From assembly GCF_000150955.2 (NCBI RefSeq), contig NC_011689.1, positions 62,001-126,000 on the forward strand: a stretch of DNA of 64,000 nt. Reading direction: 5' to 3'. Each line of letters opens with the position of its first letter. Positions within the stretch are counted from its first letter, which is position 1. Of this stretch, positions 22,175-33,026 are shown one piece after another. The notes below the pieces were generated by a model. It was not told the origin of the DNA, did no database searches, and worked only from the letters and a program-made list of their open reading frames with translations. The position numbers were made by a program, and so were the translations under genes. Source of the stretch: Phaeodactylum tricornutum CCAP 1055/1. Its lineage: Eukaryota > Bacillariophyta > Bacillariophyceae > Surirellales > Neidiaceae.

Positions 22175-22636
22175 GGTAAATTCTTAACGGGTGATTGAGA
22201 AGATAGGTTTGTCTGCAAACGACAATTGGTCAGAGACGACAGAAAGAGCGGTAACGTCGTTGTGAGAAAACAATTAATTGTAAGATACGGTCGAAAATTA
22301 TCGAGCCAAGAAAATCGTTTCGGATTGTCCGCTCCGGGTTGTTTAGTCGATGACGAATGTCCGGGTTGGTTGGAGGTTGCATTCGAGCGAGTCTACGCGC
22401 CCAAGTTGAAGTGTTGAAAGCAATCATCCGTGACATGCGCGAGCGACACGACAGCCTCGAAATTCGTCGCCATCGTTGAATAGTGACGAGAAACGACTTT
22501 CCCGGCGTTGTCGTCCGACTGAATTGGCTTTCTCCTCAAGCCAAGGAGACCCCCAGACAAACCAAGCGCTCCCTCGAAACATCCGGAAACCTTCGTTTTC
22601 GAATATTTTTACTGTTTCTCCGTAGACAACGTCACA
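22175..22636. other. Shared upstream region of two divergent genes
   Basis: It lies between the plastid membrane protein (minus) and the Met-rich protein (plus). No coding frame is supported. A TTTTTACTGTTTC string sits about 30 bp before the plus-strand start. Confidence 0.45.
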
Positions 22637-23268
22637 ATGGCCATGAATAACATGCTCCTCGCGCAGCTCATGAAGGATATGCAGGTGCGTGCGTAGTATT
22701 ATGTGGTGTATTCAGCTTTTGCGTTCAGACTACTGTGCAGCGCTTGTCAGATTTTCATGCCTTCGTTCATCAATTCTCCGTTAGTCGGGCACCCCGCTGA
22801 CTCTTCCGAGACTGTTATCGCGTGTCGACGCGTTCTGCTGTCAGGAATCTATGTTTACCGTAATTGTGGCCTTCTTGCTCACTCGTACCCTTTCTCCGAC
22901 ACGCTCAGGATCCAGAAATGATGCGCGAGGCCCAACAAATGATGCAGGATCCGGCTTTTCAAGCACAAATGAAAAAAATGATGGGATCCAACGGATTTCA
23001 AAAGGCCATGACGAAAACGAAGAAAGAAATGCAGGATCCGGAAAAGGTCAAGGATATGGAGAAAAAGGCGAAACAAGCGATTGAAGAAGGCAACGAAGAA
23101 CTGGAAAAGTTGGAGAAGATCCGTAAAGAGCAAGCGGAAAAGGCTGCATTAGAGAGCAAGGATAAAGGTCCCGAGGAAAAGGCAGACGGCGATGACAGAA
23201 CAGACGATAAACCTGCAGCAACGGAAGAAGACGAAGTCCCGGATATTCCCAGTTTAAATCTGAACTAG
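22637..23268 (+). CDS. Small methionine-rich, STI1-like helical protein, two exons
   Basis: The coding sequence is join(22637..22684,22909..23268), 135 residues. The 224-nt intron 22685-22908 opens GTGCGT and ends CTCAG, and exon 1 ends in phase 0 after MAMNNMLLAQLMKDMQ. The mature sequence has DPEMMREAQQMMQDPAF and MQDPEKV blocks, resembling the DP/STI1 helices of Hop and ubiquilin-type co-chaperones. A charged coiled-coil-like stretch and an acidic tail follow. A role as a co-chaperone or protein-protein adaptor is inferred only from this resemblance. The longer frame upstream of exon 2 is intronic and has no ATG in a suitable place. Confidence 0.7.
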
Positions 23269-24048
23269 TTTTTATAAAACGCGGAGTGCCCTTCGTGCGT
23301 TACTCGACACTGAAATATGGAACAGGCCATCGCTTGTCTGACGAGGTTCCGCCAAGGATTGCCTCCGTTTCAGTGGTTATATCCATTGGTCACGGAATCG
23401 TTGATCTCTTCCATACACTATCCTGGCTCTATATGTATGTCTACCAAAGAGAGAGCCGTGGGCACATTACCAACAATCTATAGATTGTCCATACGCACAA
23501 TTGGAGGTACAACGCTCACTCGTCAGCATCGACACGTATGGTTGCTGGATGCTTGCACGCAGACGATCATACAAATCGTTTCAATGCTGGCAGTTCTGCA
23601 ATCTTGTCCTCGCCTTTATTTGCCTATGAATACTCGGGTACAACAAGCCTGAATCACATGTTGGTGATTGCACGGAGATATTTATGGTGCTTGCACTTGC
23701 TTTTTGCTTCAGACTAGCCACAGGGCCATCGTTTCACGCCATGATATGGATTGATAACTCGGCCATGTACTGCACCAATTGGCATTTGGTAAGCACCCGT
23801 TACCTTAGACCATGTCACCAGCTACTAGGATCCCGTGATACCTACGGCGTAGGGAAAGCTGATGGTAGCTTCTACGAGTAATCACTTCTTCTGACAAAAA
23901 TATTGTTGACTGTGAGCGCTACGAAACGAATTGATACTGATGTCATTCGAGACGACGTAAAAGCTCGCTCACGATTTGTATGTTGCGAAAATTTCGGCTT
24001 TCCAAGCGAATTATCAATGTTATAAGTTTCCATAACGAAATGCTTACA
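23269..24048. other. Intergenic, nothing recognised
   Basis: About 0.8 kb between the 3' ends of convergent genes. It has TNACWGTNA at 23907-23915. Short frames are unsupported. Confidence 0.45.
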
Positions 24049-24261
24049 TTAGTCGGATGTCTTGAAGAAAGAGTATACGACCCCGGTGGCTCCCATGATG
24101 ACTAGAGGCACTCCAACAGATCCAACAAACAGGTTTTCAATAAAATTCGCTTGTTGGATATCCATACCAGCCCTTTTCAGATGAAAAATGGAGCTGAAAC
24201 TGCACTGGAGAGCCCGTGTTTGCAGAACTGCACGAGCAGCGGAGTGTGGCATAGGGGGCAT
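24049..24261 (-). CDS. Small putative mitochondrial membrane protein
   Basis: A 70-residue ATG-started frame. The N-terminal half is basic and hydroxylated without acids (SAARAVLQTRALQ), like a mitochondrial presequence. The C-terminal half has one hydrophobic span (LFVGSVGVPLVIMGATGVVYSFF). That is the layout of small respiratory-complex or translocase subunits, but no family is recognised. It is short, so chance is possible. Confidence 0.45.
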   Translation of the reverse strand: MPPMPHSAARAVLQTRALQCSFSSIFHLKRAGMDIQQANFIENLFVGSVGVPLVIMGATGVVYSFFKTSD

Positions 24262-24711
24262 TTCTCTTGTAGTAGGAGTGAAAAAACTTGCGTTTACTGA
24301 AGGTGCCTTTTCCTTATCCTGAGACGTTGAATGTAAGGTCTCCCACTATGTTTCTGTTGTACGTTGAGCGCAAAGTGTAACGTATTCCACTTTGATAGAG
24401 AATGAGGATTGTCCGACTACCAGTTTGGGTGTCAAGTTCGTCCATTCACTGCTAGTAGAGTCGTCCATCGTGGCTCACTGTCAGCAATCAGAAAAAAAAC
24501 ATTCTTTCCCCAAAACCGCTTATGTCTGTGCGGCCGCTAGAATGTGATTCGAAAATTCAACGTGTAAAAAATAATTAAATTTAAATTTAAGCATGTATGC
24601 CTTTCATTTCGGTAAGCGTCGGTCCAATCGGTATTTGTTTGGCACAACAACCATCGCCATCACAGGAAAGCGCCTTGGCGAAGAACTCCCACTTATACCA
24701 AGCCTGCCACG
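24262..24711. other. Shared upstream region of two divergent genes
   Basis: It holds TNACWGTNA at 24475-24483, AT-rich DNA near 24565-24590 and no supported coding frame. Confidence 0.45.
24475..24483. promoter_or_regulatory. TNACWGTNA palindrome
   Basis: TCACTGTCA, placed about midway between the start codons of the divergent small membrane protein and 2OG oxygenase genes. Confidence 0.35.
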
Positions 24712-25941
24712 ATGGATGCTAACGTAGGTCAAAGAGACTCCCATGTACAGCATCTTGAGCAGCTGTGCAAGGAAGCGAGATCGCTGTGGTTGAAATCGGC
24801 TAAAGTTACTGATCTCATTGAAGTGGAAAAGCTCTATCGCAGTGTATGGGAATCAACGCACAATGAGATGAGGAACAGTTCCAATGTATCGGCTAGCGCT
24901 CACGATGTTGTCCACCAGCAAGCAGGCGAAAAGCTTGCCATGATTTTGCTGCAATCGAGACGTCCCGACGAAGCCAATAGTATCCTGAAAGTTCTGAACT
25001 TTACCTGTCGACTTTCTTCGTCGGTTCTGAACTACCCCACCGGCAGAAGTATCGCATTCGTGCAACAACCGAGGTCTTCTTTATCGAATACCGCGCCATG
25101 TCGTATTTGGGATCAATTTTTGTCTAAGGATGAACTGAATTGTCTACTAACTGCGTTCTATGACCCAAACGCGCATTACTGGACGTCTCACCAGTACGCC
25201 GTCGAACCGCCTAGCCCTTATTTTAGCTATCTGATACCACTTGATCCAGAGACTGGTCGTAATGAGTATGGTACTATTGGAAGTATTATTAGACGCATTC
25301 AAAGGCAAATTGCCGAATGGAAGCCTCTCGTACAACAGTGTACGTACTGTGAAATGTGGGCGCACAACCGGCCTCACGCTACCGGCCATCAACTGCATTT
25401 TGACAGTGACAATGAAGGCGACGGGGACGTCATTCGAAATCCTCTCGTCAGCACGATCCTATATTTGACTCCGGGAAACGACTCCGTAGGAGGACCTTCC
25501 TTGATCACCAACCAGCGACGGAGCAGTCAACACTTGGCGGATCAAGGGTGGTACACTCCGGCAGTTTATAATCGTTTGGTGGCCTTCGACGGAAAAGTCC
25601 TTCACGGCGTGATACCTGGTAAGGGTGTGGCTCCGGTCAATCAGGAATGCATGCCATGTTCATCGAATCGGCGTGTGACGCTTATGTTGGCTTTTTGGAA
25701 GCGCATTACGGTACGTGACGATCCCGCACCTGGTGCTGGCAGACCCTTTCCGAAAGCCGACAGCGGCAAAGAATGGGCTGATATATTGACAAGCATAATT
25801 CAACCTATGAAGACACTTTCTCCAGAACCTTTGCCAATAGAGGCCGTTGTTATTCATCCAATTTACGAAACATTGGATGGGAAGCCATGGACTCGTCGAA
25901 TGGGCTTGCCCGGATACGAGCAAGTTTTCCAGGGATTTTAA
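24712..25941 (+). CDS. 2-oxoglutarate/Fe(II)-dependent dioxygenase
   Basis: This 409-residue protein has an N-terminal helical region (about 1-110) and a C-terminal double-stranded beta-helix. The iron site is visible: H229-x-D231 in HQLHFDSDNEG and the distal H298 in VLHGVIPG. The 2-oxoglutarate-binding arginine comes in SSNRRVTLMLAFWK. The order and spacing suit the prolyl-4-hydroxylase/2OG-FeII_Oxy superfamily. The substrate (protein, lipid or small molecule) cannot be told. No signal peptide is seen. It converges with the AAA ATPase gene, with only about 115 bp between stops, so the two transcripts may overlap at their 3' ends. A TNACWGTNA site (26090-26098) lies just inside the 3' end of the neighbouring ATPase gene. 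Confidence 0.85.
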   Translation: MDANVGQRDSHVQHLEQLCKEARSLWLKSAKVTDLIEVEKLYRSVWESTHNEMRNSSNVSASAHDVVHQQAGEKLAMILLQSRRPDEANSILKVLNFTCRLSSSVLNYPTGRSIAFVQQPRSSLSNTAPCRIWDQFLSKDELNCLLTAFYDPNAHYWTSHQYAVEPPSPYFSYLIPLDPETGRNEYGTIGSIIRRIQRQIAEWKPLVQQCTYCEMWAHNRPHATGHQLHFDSDNEGDGDVIRNPLVSTILYLTPGNDSVGGPSLITNQRRSSQHLADQGWYTPAVYNRLVAFDGKVLHGVIPGKGVAPVNQECMPCSSNRRVTLMLAFWKRITVRDDPAPGAGRPFPKADSGKEWADILTSIIQPMKTLSPEPLPIEAVVIHPIYETLDGKPWTRRMGLPGYEQVFQGF

Positions 25942-26055
25942 AAGTGGAGACGTTTCAAGCGCGTAAAGGAGACATCATATTTCTGCACGGCCTATATGAC
26001 AGCAGCTACAGATTTCGCGTGCAAGCATCGTACTCCAGAGCTTTATAAAGTGCTT

Positions 26056-29000
26056 TTAAGGCAAAATTCGCAAATTGCGGTGAAGTCGCTGACTGTGAAA
26101 GGAGGATGTGAAGGCATTCATGTCTGAATCTAGCATCTCGGTCGACCCCTCAAAAACACGACGATACTTGTGATCCATCTGCTCAACTTTGGCTGCGGCG
26201 CCCCATTCTCCGTACAATTTTCTTGCGCTGTCAAGATAGGCTGCTGCCCAGCTGTCTTCGTTCTGTCGAATGCAATGAATGGCCGCAAGCTCGTTTCCGA
26301 GCGCCTGATGCTGCAAAAATCTATGCTTTCGAGCACAAGAGATGGCATCGTCGAATGCACGGCGCGTGAAGTCAAAATCGTTTTCGCAACCAGAAAGAGG
26401 ACCTGTAAGTTCTTCGGCTCGTAAGAGTAGCAACATGTGCTGGCAATTTACGACGCCTTTTTCAACCCATGCTTTCATTTGTCTTATTGCTGCATTGCCT
26501 CGTACTTTATATTTCTTTTGTCCAGTAGACGCGTATAGCGATACGTAGACCATACCTTTGTAGAACACCTTGACAGTCACCCAAATATCAGCACCTTGAG
26601 TGTAGGGGGACCACATCTTTTTGAGCATCTTCTTCGCTAGCTTAATGTCGCCGAAGTAGTACGCCAGCTCCATCTGATGAAAGTACAATGCTTGCAAGGC
26701 ATTTTCGTTGCCTTGCTGTGTCCACTTGGTAACCATTTTATCCTGATCCATGTACTCTCCGCTCAGCACCGACGGGGATTCGGATTTGCCCATGAAATTC
26801 GAAACCATTTGAAAGAACGACATGTTCACGTCAAGAAGGTGTACCAATTGATAGTCTCGGAGATTAGCATCTTGGTTTGCAATTGCCGCTGAGACTTTCG
26901 TCAGATCCTGACCTGCTGTGTACTTTAGACGAAGCAAAGCAATCGTGTCCTCGATAGCAGTTTGAACCGATCCCATCTCCCACATTGCTAATACTGCTCG
27001 CGTGGTAGGTTCTATACTATGGTAGTACAATGAACTCCAGTGGGCCACAAAGAAGTGATATAGAACAATAGCACGCTGATCACTCCTTCCTCCGTTCCCT
27101 CGGGCAGCGTATTCGAGACCGATGTCGGCATATTTGGCACCCTCGTCAAACTCTCCAATTTGACAAAATATGAATCCAACTACCACAAACGACGCGGCAG
27201 TTTGCGTCAATACTCCATAATCAAGAGTCAGTAACATATGTCGTAGTAGCACTAGTGTCAGGCAGTCTGGTTGTGGAGTTCTAGCGTTGTATGCATACTC
27301 TCCCAACTTTTCCAAAAAGTCCGCTGTGTACTCCACCTTGGGATCTGTAGCCGTGGGTAAATTGCGCAGTTCGACGTCGGCACGACTTTTTAGCATCTTA
27401 CGTACTTTCAACAGATTTGTGGCGATGTGCACTTTGTGAAAGCGTCGCGGAAATGGACACTCCAAAGACTCTAAAACGTCCAACGTGTAATCTATTGCAT
27501 CGGTGCTCCGCCCTTCGTGAAAAAAGATGTGTGACATTTTTATCATATGAGCCACCCTTTGATGTCGAATCGAATTTGTGCGGAATATTACTTGATCGGC
27601 GCTCAGGATGGCATCTTGATATCGACCGCAGGCTGAATACATGCGTGCAATCGCGATAGAAAACTCCAATGCGAGATCGAAATGATGTTTCCAAGGATCG
27701 TTGCCGAGAAGTCTAATGCCATCTTTCAAGAACGAAAGAGAGGCGTAGAAACTTGCTTTGTGGGCGGTTCTTTGTGCTACTTGGTAGTTCAGTTCGGACA
27801 AATCAAGCAATTCCCAGCTGTCCAGAATTCCGGGTTGACCTAAAGTGAGCTGGCGAACGACTTGGATATGTAACGAATCCTCTATTCGAGAGCCCCGTTC
27901 AGCAACTTGATGCATCCAATCACGCAGGTGGCGCCCAATACGTAAATGCCATTCATCAGGGGTTTGGACAAGTTCGTAGGCGGCTTGACGGGTCGAGCTA
28001 TTTGCGAAGCGATAGATTACCAGCGTTCTGGGAGGAGGTGAGTTGCCACGTGATGGGAGGGGTGTAACGCTATCTTGCGCTCTGCGGATCAAGAGACCGG
28101 CATCAACAGCGTGGTCTAAGACCGTATACAAATCCCCAATACACTTCATCGGATGCGTAACGCCAATCTGTGAATTTGAAGTATATGCATCTCCTTCATC
28201 CTCTTCCGCCGTGAGCAGGTAAAAAAGAGTATCGGGATCGATTATGTTGGTTTGCAGACATGCAGCCGTTGTTAAAGCCATCATTGCGTTGGGGAGACGG
28301 CAAACACTTTCGAAAATAGTCGAGCCGGACCCCATGTATGTTGGAAGCTGGATAGTCCATCGGCGCTCGGTATCATAGGAAAAACAATCATGGTATTCCA
28401 AATGCCGCAACAGCCGAATAGTCGACAGTGGGCATCCATACGCTTTACCAGAAACGAATTTCACTAAGGCTTGCAAATCCTCTTTGCTCGCTTTCTGCAC
28501 CAGCGCCTCGAGCCACGCATGCGTTCCGATTTCCCGCCAGGGCGCCAGCGTGTGTATCTCTACCGCACTACAGGCATTCATTATTTCCAACGATTTCGGA
28601 ATCATGGTTCCAACTAGTAGCAAGCCTGGTAAGCTTGAGTCATGTACCAAGGTCGTTATGATGCTCCAAGCATCAATCTCGGCCTCCTGTAGATCATCCA
28701 GAATCAAAACCACAGGACGGTGAATTGTAATAAGCCGAAACAAACTCCTTAGTGCCAAGCGTAAACGCTCAAATCCCCATTTCAACCCTTCTTCCATAGA
28801 AGTGCTTCGAGAAGAGTTTTCCCGTTTCAGGTAGGGTTTGTACGGATCGGCTCTGATAGAGATCATCCAGATCTTGAAACAGTATTCTCAAGATATTTAG
28901 TTCAATGGGCAGCTGCTCTGTGAAACGGGTTTTCCATATCTCCCGATCTTCTCGCAGCAAGACACTCAATATGTCGTGCATAGCAGATTGGAAGGGCGCG

Positions 29001-29356
29001 AAAGGCACGTCCGATCGTCCGAACGGAAAGGCTCCATACCCAGCTAGAACATGTTTGTGCTCTTCTTGAACGTGGACCAAAAATTGTGTCACTAAAAAGG
29101 TTTTCCCCATCCCCGATTCGCCTTCAAACACGATTGGTGGAGACTTGAGCGCGCAGCTCCGCCGTGGCAAAGTCTCACTGTGACTATTGCTGCGCATGCG
29201 AGCACTACCGCTGACTGCTTCTTCCAAGGCTCGATGTAGCCTCTTCCATTCGCTTTCCCTGCCTACTAGCTGTTCCTGCGCGCTCGTCCAGTTCAATCGG
29301 GGCTTGTCGTCGCCGTCATGCCCCTCGGAACTTCCGTCCCCGGTACTGTCATCCAT
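26056..29356 (-). CDS. Large AAA/STAND ATPase with helical TPR-like region, at least two exons
   Basis: The protein is about 1,080 residues, of the predicted-ATPase type (COG3899) that in bacteria and diatoms accompanies Ser/Thr or histidine kinases and cyclases. Exon 1 starts at ATG 29356 and carries LVGRESEWKRLHRAL and the Walker A FEGESGMGKTFLV. After a frame change near 28790-28870 the second part has the Walker B PVVLILDDLQEAE. A long helical repeat region follows, ending in the family-like YGEWGAAAKVEQM. A short intron must join the parts. A 76-nt candidate (donor GTTTCAAG, acceptor TCGAAG) restores frame and keeps the KWGFERLRLALR segment expected before Walker B. A second 76-nt option (donor GTACAAAC) drops part of it. 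No kinase, cyclase or PAS module is visible, so it may act with a separate partner. Confidence 0.78.
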
Positions 29357-30140
29357 CTTCGGTACTGACCGTGAAGAAGGGACCGTAAACAATCACTTTC
29401 ACTTTCTTTTGCGCTTCCTGAATATACTGATCACCAACCTTGAATAATCGTTCAGGATGCAGGATTGTTTCACATTCGAAGCGGAACGCAGCGAATAAGG
29501 ACCTAGCTAGGAAGTAGTGTTTGGTGGTGGGTGCCGCAAAATTGCTGCGGGTTTTTCACCAGGTTTTCTCTATGTTCTAGTCGCCGATCTGTGCAGTTTC
29601 TGAGCAAAATAAATTATGGAGGGAATTTTCGAATTAACTGCAATGGTTAGGGTTAGCTGCTTATGGTGATCAAATAGCATTAATTTCGTTTATTACTACT
29701 GTTAGTAACATTTCGATTTTTTTGATCATGACATCCGTATGAAGAATTTCTGATAATTTTATCTATATGTGACTTTTGTCTAAGGGGTTACATTGTCCAT
29801 TTATTGTTAGGTTCAAGACCAATTCTAGATCTTCTTGATTCTATCATCGAGGCCTTCGACGGTAATAGAGTCTTCCAGTGACGAGTTCTGCACATCATCC
29901 AAACCATGTATCTCTTGTCTACGGTTCTATTCGTCACAATTCTTATAACGGTAAACGGGTACTGGACTTCGTATTGAAAATGTTGGTTTGTTATGGAGCA
30001 TGGAGACTCACGACCGGACTGGTACAGAGGATTCATCCGAAGAATCGATGCAACATCAGAGCCATCAAGCTCTCTACTAGAAACCGAAGATTACGACATG
30101 CAAGATTGTAGGCTCAGATCGGCATCGTTGAAACTGTGTT

Positions 30141-30522
30141 ACGTTGAGTTATCAGTCCAATTGCTGGCGACGCTCAGACGCGATTCGTTATCGCTACTGT
30201 CATCATCATTTCTCAGGTGAGTTTTAAGCAGTACTGCTGCAATGAGTTCAGCCGTGTGAGTATGATTTAGACTACGTCTGCGGAATGGAGCTCGAAGAGG
30301 CTGCAAGGGAATTTCTTGGGAACTTTTCCCCACGTTGAGTTATCAGTCCAATTGCTGGCGACGCTCAGACGCGATTCGTTTTCGCTGCTGTCATCATCAT
30401 TTCTCAGGTGAGTTTTAAGCTGTACTGCTGCAATGAGTTCAGCCGTGTGAGTATGATTTAGACTATGTCTGCGGAATGGAGCTCGAATAGGCTGCAAGGG
30501 AATTTCTTGGGAACTTTTTCCC
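30141..30522. repeat. 191-bp direct tandem duplication, two copies
   Basis: Copy 1 is 30141-30331 and copy 2 is 30332-30522. Both open ACGTTGAGTTATCAGTCC and end near GGGAACTTTT. They differ by a handful of substitutions and small indels, so the duplication is fairly recent. No function is evident. Confidence 0.9.
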
Positions 30523-31748
30523 ACCATTGTGGGCTGACAACGTCCAAATTCGAAGACACAATGAGGTAACTGGGGCGGGATGTTCGACGATGACGAGCAG
30601 AATTGTCCCTGATGATCTTCTACTTTTCCCATGTTTGGTGACGTGATTAATGGTGGTTTTCCCATGGGCCGCTCGGGAATTCTCAAGGTATCACGGGATC
30701 CAACGGCCCACCGATTCTTTCCTACAGAAGATTTGGGAGCGTTCCCAAAGTTTCACCGCGGGGTGACTCTTTACTCCTCCCGTGACCTCGTGCGTTGTCT
30801 GCTCTGATTGTCACATCAGCACCTAGCCGGATCAAGAGATGATGAGCGTAATTCATAGCAGTATCTGGGGAATGTCGGGAGGAAAAGTTGAGTTGGCGCT
30901 TGTCCACGCTTGGAGGGGATTTTCTGTGATTCCGAGCGCAAGAGGAACGTCTTGTCTTCTTCATCTTTGCGTCGACTCCCGACAACAAATCCCACAAATA
31001 ATAGTGTTTGGGTTCAGGTACTATATGTAGTCTACGTATCCGATACCCGTCTCCTCATATACGTCGGCAGCCGTGATTCTGTGACGAAGAAGGCGAACAA
31101 GGCTGGTCCAACAAAATCTTTCGGGTTTGGATGCCGAAGTCCGTGCGTCGAAATACGGGCACATCTCAAAAAGGGGAATGCATATTCGTTATATCAGTGA
31201 AGAACGATATGATGAGGATTTATTGACAGTCAGAATTATTGGTAGCATTTTTGCAGGCATTATGTATACATGAGTCCTGGTCCACTGGGTCAAGACTAGG
31301 TAGGAATCCATATATATTTATTGGAGTTCGGGGGTACTGTTGAATCTTGCAATGTCAGTCAGTGCCTTTGGGCTTGCTCGATGAAGCCGAGTACTACGTG
31401 CACTTGTGAAGTGACACGATCAAGAGGGCCAAGGCTTGCCGAGAAGTTCAGAGAGCTTATTGAGATTTTGGTTTTGGTTTTCGTTCTACAACTCGCCTAA
31501 AAAAGATTTGCGATTTCCTCGCAACACACAGGAAAAGGCTGTATCGTGTGTCGTTGATAGTGATTGGATTTTGTCAGAGTCACAATTTCACTGAGCCAAA
31601 GTAGATAATGTAATAGTCATCTCTCTAGAATAATTATTGTGCTTTGATTTCAATAAGGATTGCAAATTTGTCCACTGTTTGATCAACAATTGAAAGTATG
31701 TAGAAGTTTCTATTTCGTAGCACAAATGTGTTGAACGAGGTAACGCTT

Positions 31749-31790
31749 AGTAGTAGCTTATAGTTAGAATCAAAAACCATGCAATAGCTA
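31749..31790. repeat. 42-bp direct repeat, left copy
   Basis: It starts AGTAGTAGCTTATAGTTAG and ends CCATGCAATAGCTA. It is identical to 32043-32084. The two copies bracket 252 bp. Confidence 0.9.
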
Positions 31791-32042
31791 AGTTCCACAG
31801 CCAATCTCTCCTTGCAGTCATTGACCCTACGTGATGACTGGAATTCCTCAAAGTAGCTTAATCAACTAACCTTATAATTTTAAGATCTACACAAACCAAA
31901 AGGTCTGTTTCTCTAGGATAGTTGGTCCCGATACAATCTATTACTTGACACGACCAACTCACTCCCTTGAGGAGTTCTTCCCCTCCCTTAACGCAAGGCT
32001 CCGCCTAAGTCTTTTACGGCAGGCGCGGACGCTTTCGCGACA

Positions 32043-32084
32043 AGTAGTAGCTTATAGTTAGAATCAAAAACCATGCAATAGCTA
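32043..32084. repeat. 42-bp direct repeat, right copy
   Basis: Identical to 31749-31790. It follows a GC-rich patch that is out of character with the surrounding AT-rich gap. Confidence 0.9.
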
Positions 32085-32386
32085 CAATACAAACCGAGAT
32101 AAAATCACCGTCTGACCGTCCTACGGACACAGTTGTTGAGATGTACCCGAGGTTTCAACAGGTATGGTAACGCAAGCTGTAAGTTGTATGCGTTTTTCCA
32201 TTTCGCCGAGGAACATGATGTCTCATCGCTGTCTCGTACGTTTTTTTCCAGTTTGCCGGCTTTCCTTCTCACGTCAACCATATTATTAGACCTGGGCCAG
32301 CGGTACAGTTTACCAAACGTAACTTTAATTTGTCTCGACTCCTCTGCTTTTCTTGTTGGCCGAAGATTGCTAGTGTTTTGAATAGA

Positions 32387-32971
32387 ATGGCTTCCAAGAG
32401 TTGGTCTCCGACCTATTTGGCGAATCAGCTCTGGGCGAAGCAACCCAAAGCCAACGCCGAGTTATTTGCTTTGACGTACGGTGCGCTCGTGGCTGAACTC
32501 GTTCGTGACCTCGAAACCAACGATAAGATCCAGGCCGAACTGGACCGAATGGGCCACAGTATGGGTATTCGAAGTGTCGAAGAATTCCTCGCCAAGGCAT
32601 CGCTCGAGCCGCAATCACAAACTGCCGTGACGTGCAGCCAATTCAAGGATACCAGCGACGTTCTCAAAATGGCTCTAAAAATGTTTCTGGGAATAACTAC
32701 GGAAGCCGGTGTGCAAGAAGACTCGCATTTTTCCATTCAGTTTGCCGAAAATCCATTGAGTCTATTTGTGGAATTACCTCCGGACCGATCTGATTTGGAA
32801 TACTCGCAGCTGTTGTGCGGATACGTCCGGGGGATGCTGGAAATGTTGCAGTTTGATGTGACGGTTACCATGGCACAATCGGTACTACGAGGGGACGAAG
32901 TCAACGAAATGCGGGTCGATTTGAATCAAGTCTTACAGGCCGGCGCTGGCGACGATTATCAAGAAGAATAA
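32387..32971 (+). CDS. BET3: TRAPP complex subunit BET3 / TRAPPC3
   Basis: This 194-residue protein is a core subunit of TRAPP, the Rab-GEF/tether for vesicle traffic to and within the Golgi. It matches BET3 along its whole length: NAELFALTYGALVAELVRDLE at the start, LDRMGHSMGIRSVEEFLA, FKDTSDVLKMALKMFLGIT, then NPLSLFVELPPD, LLCGYVRGMLEMLQFDV and the LRGDEVNEMRVDL strand. A cysteine just before the FKDTSDV block sits where BET3 carries its acylated cysteine. The start is ATG 32387 (MASKSW), since the upstream part of the frame opens only at TTG. Length is normal for the family. It converges with the PDI-like gene, 55 bp between stops. Confidence 0.95.
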   Translation: MASKSWSPTYLANQLWAKQPKANAELFALTYGALVAELVRDLETNDKIQAELDRMGHSMGIRSVEEFLAKASLEPQSQTAVTCSQFKDTSDVLKMALKMFLGITTEAGVQEDSHFSIQFAENPLSLFVELPPDRSDLEYSQLLCGYVRGMLEMLQFDVTVTMAQSVLRGDEVNEMRVDLNQVLQAGAGDDYQEE

Positions 32972-33026
32972 ACGAGGAAGAAACTCTAGAGCGTTTCTTG
33001 TTTGGTAGAAAATTAGTTTTGATTTT

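Larger units (their letters stand above)
29357..32386. other. 3-kb gene-poor gap with direct repeats
   Basis: No coding sequence is supported. It is AT-rich overall and contains a 191-bp tandem duplication (30141-30522), a pair of identical 42-bp direct repeats (31749 and 32043) and a short GC-rich patch (about 31975-32042). One TNACWGTNA site lies at 31224-31232. Confidence 0.6.

Noticed and set aside
31975-32042. GC-rich patch considered as the end of an LTR-type element
   Set aside because: No matching second end, primer site or coding remnant was found nearby, so no element is claimed.
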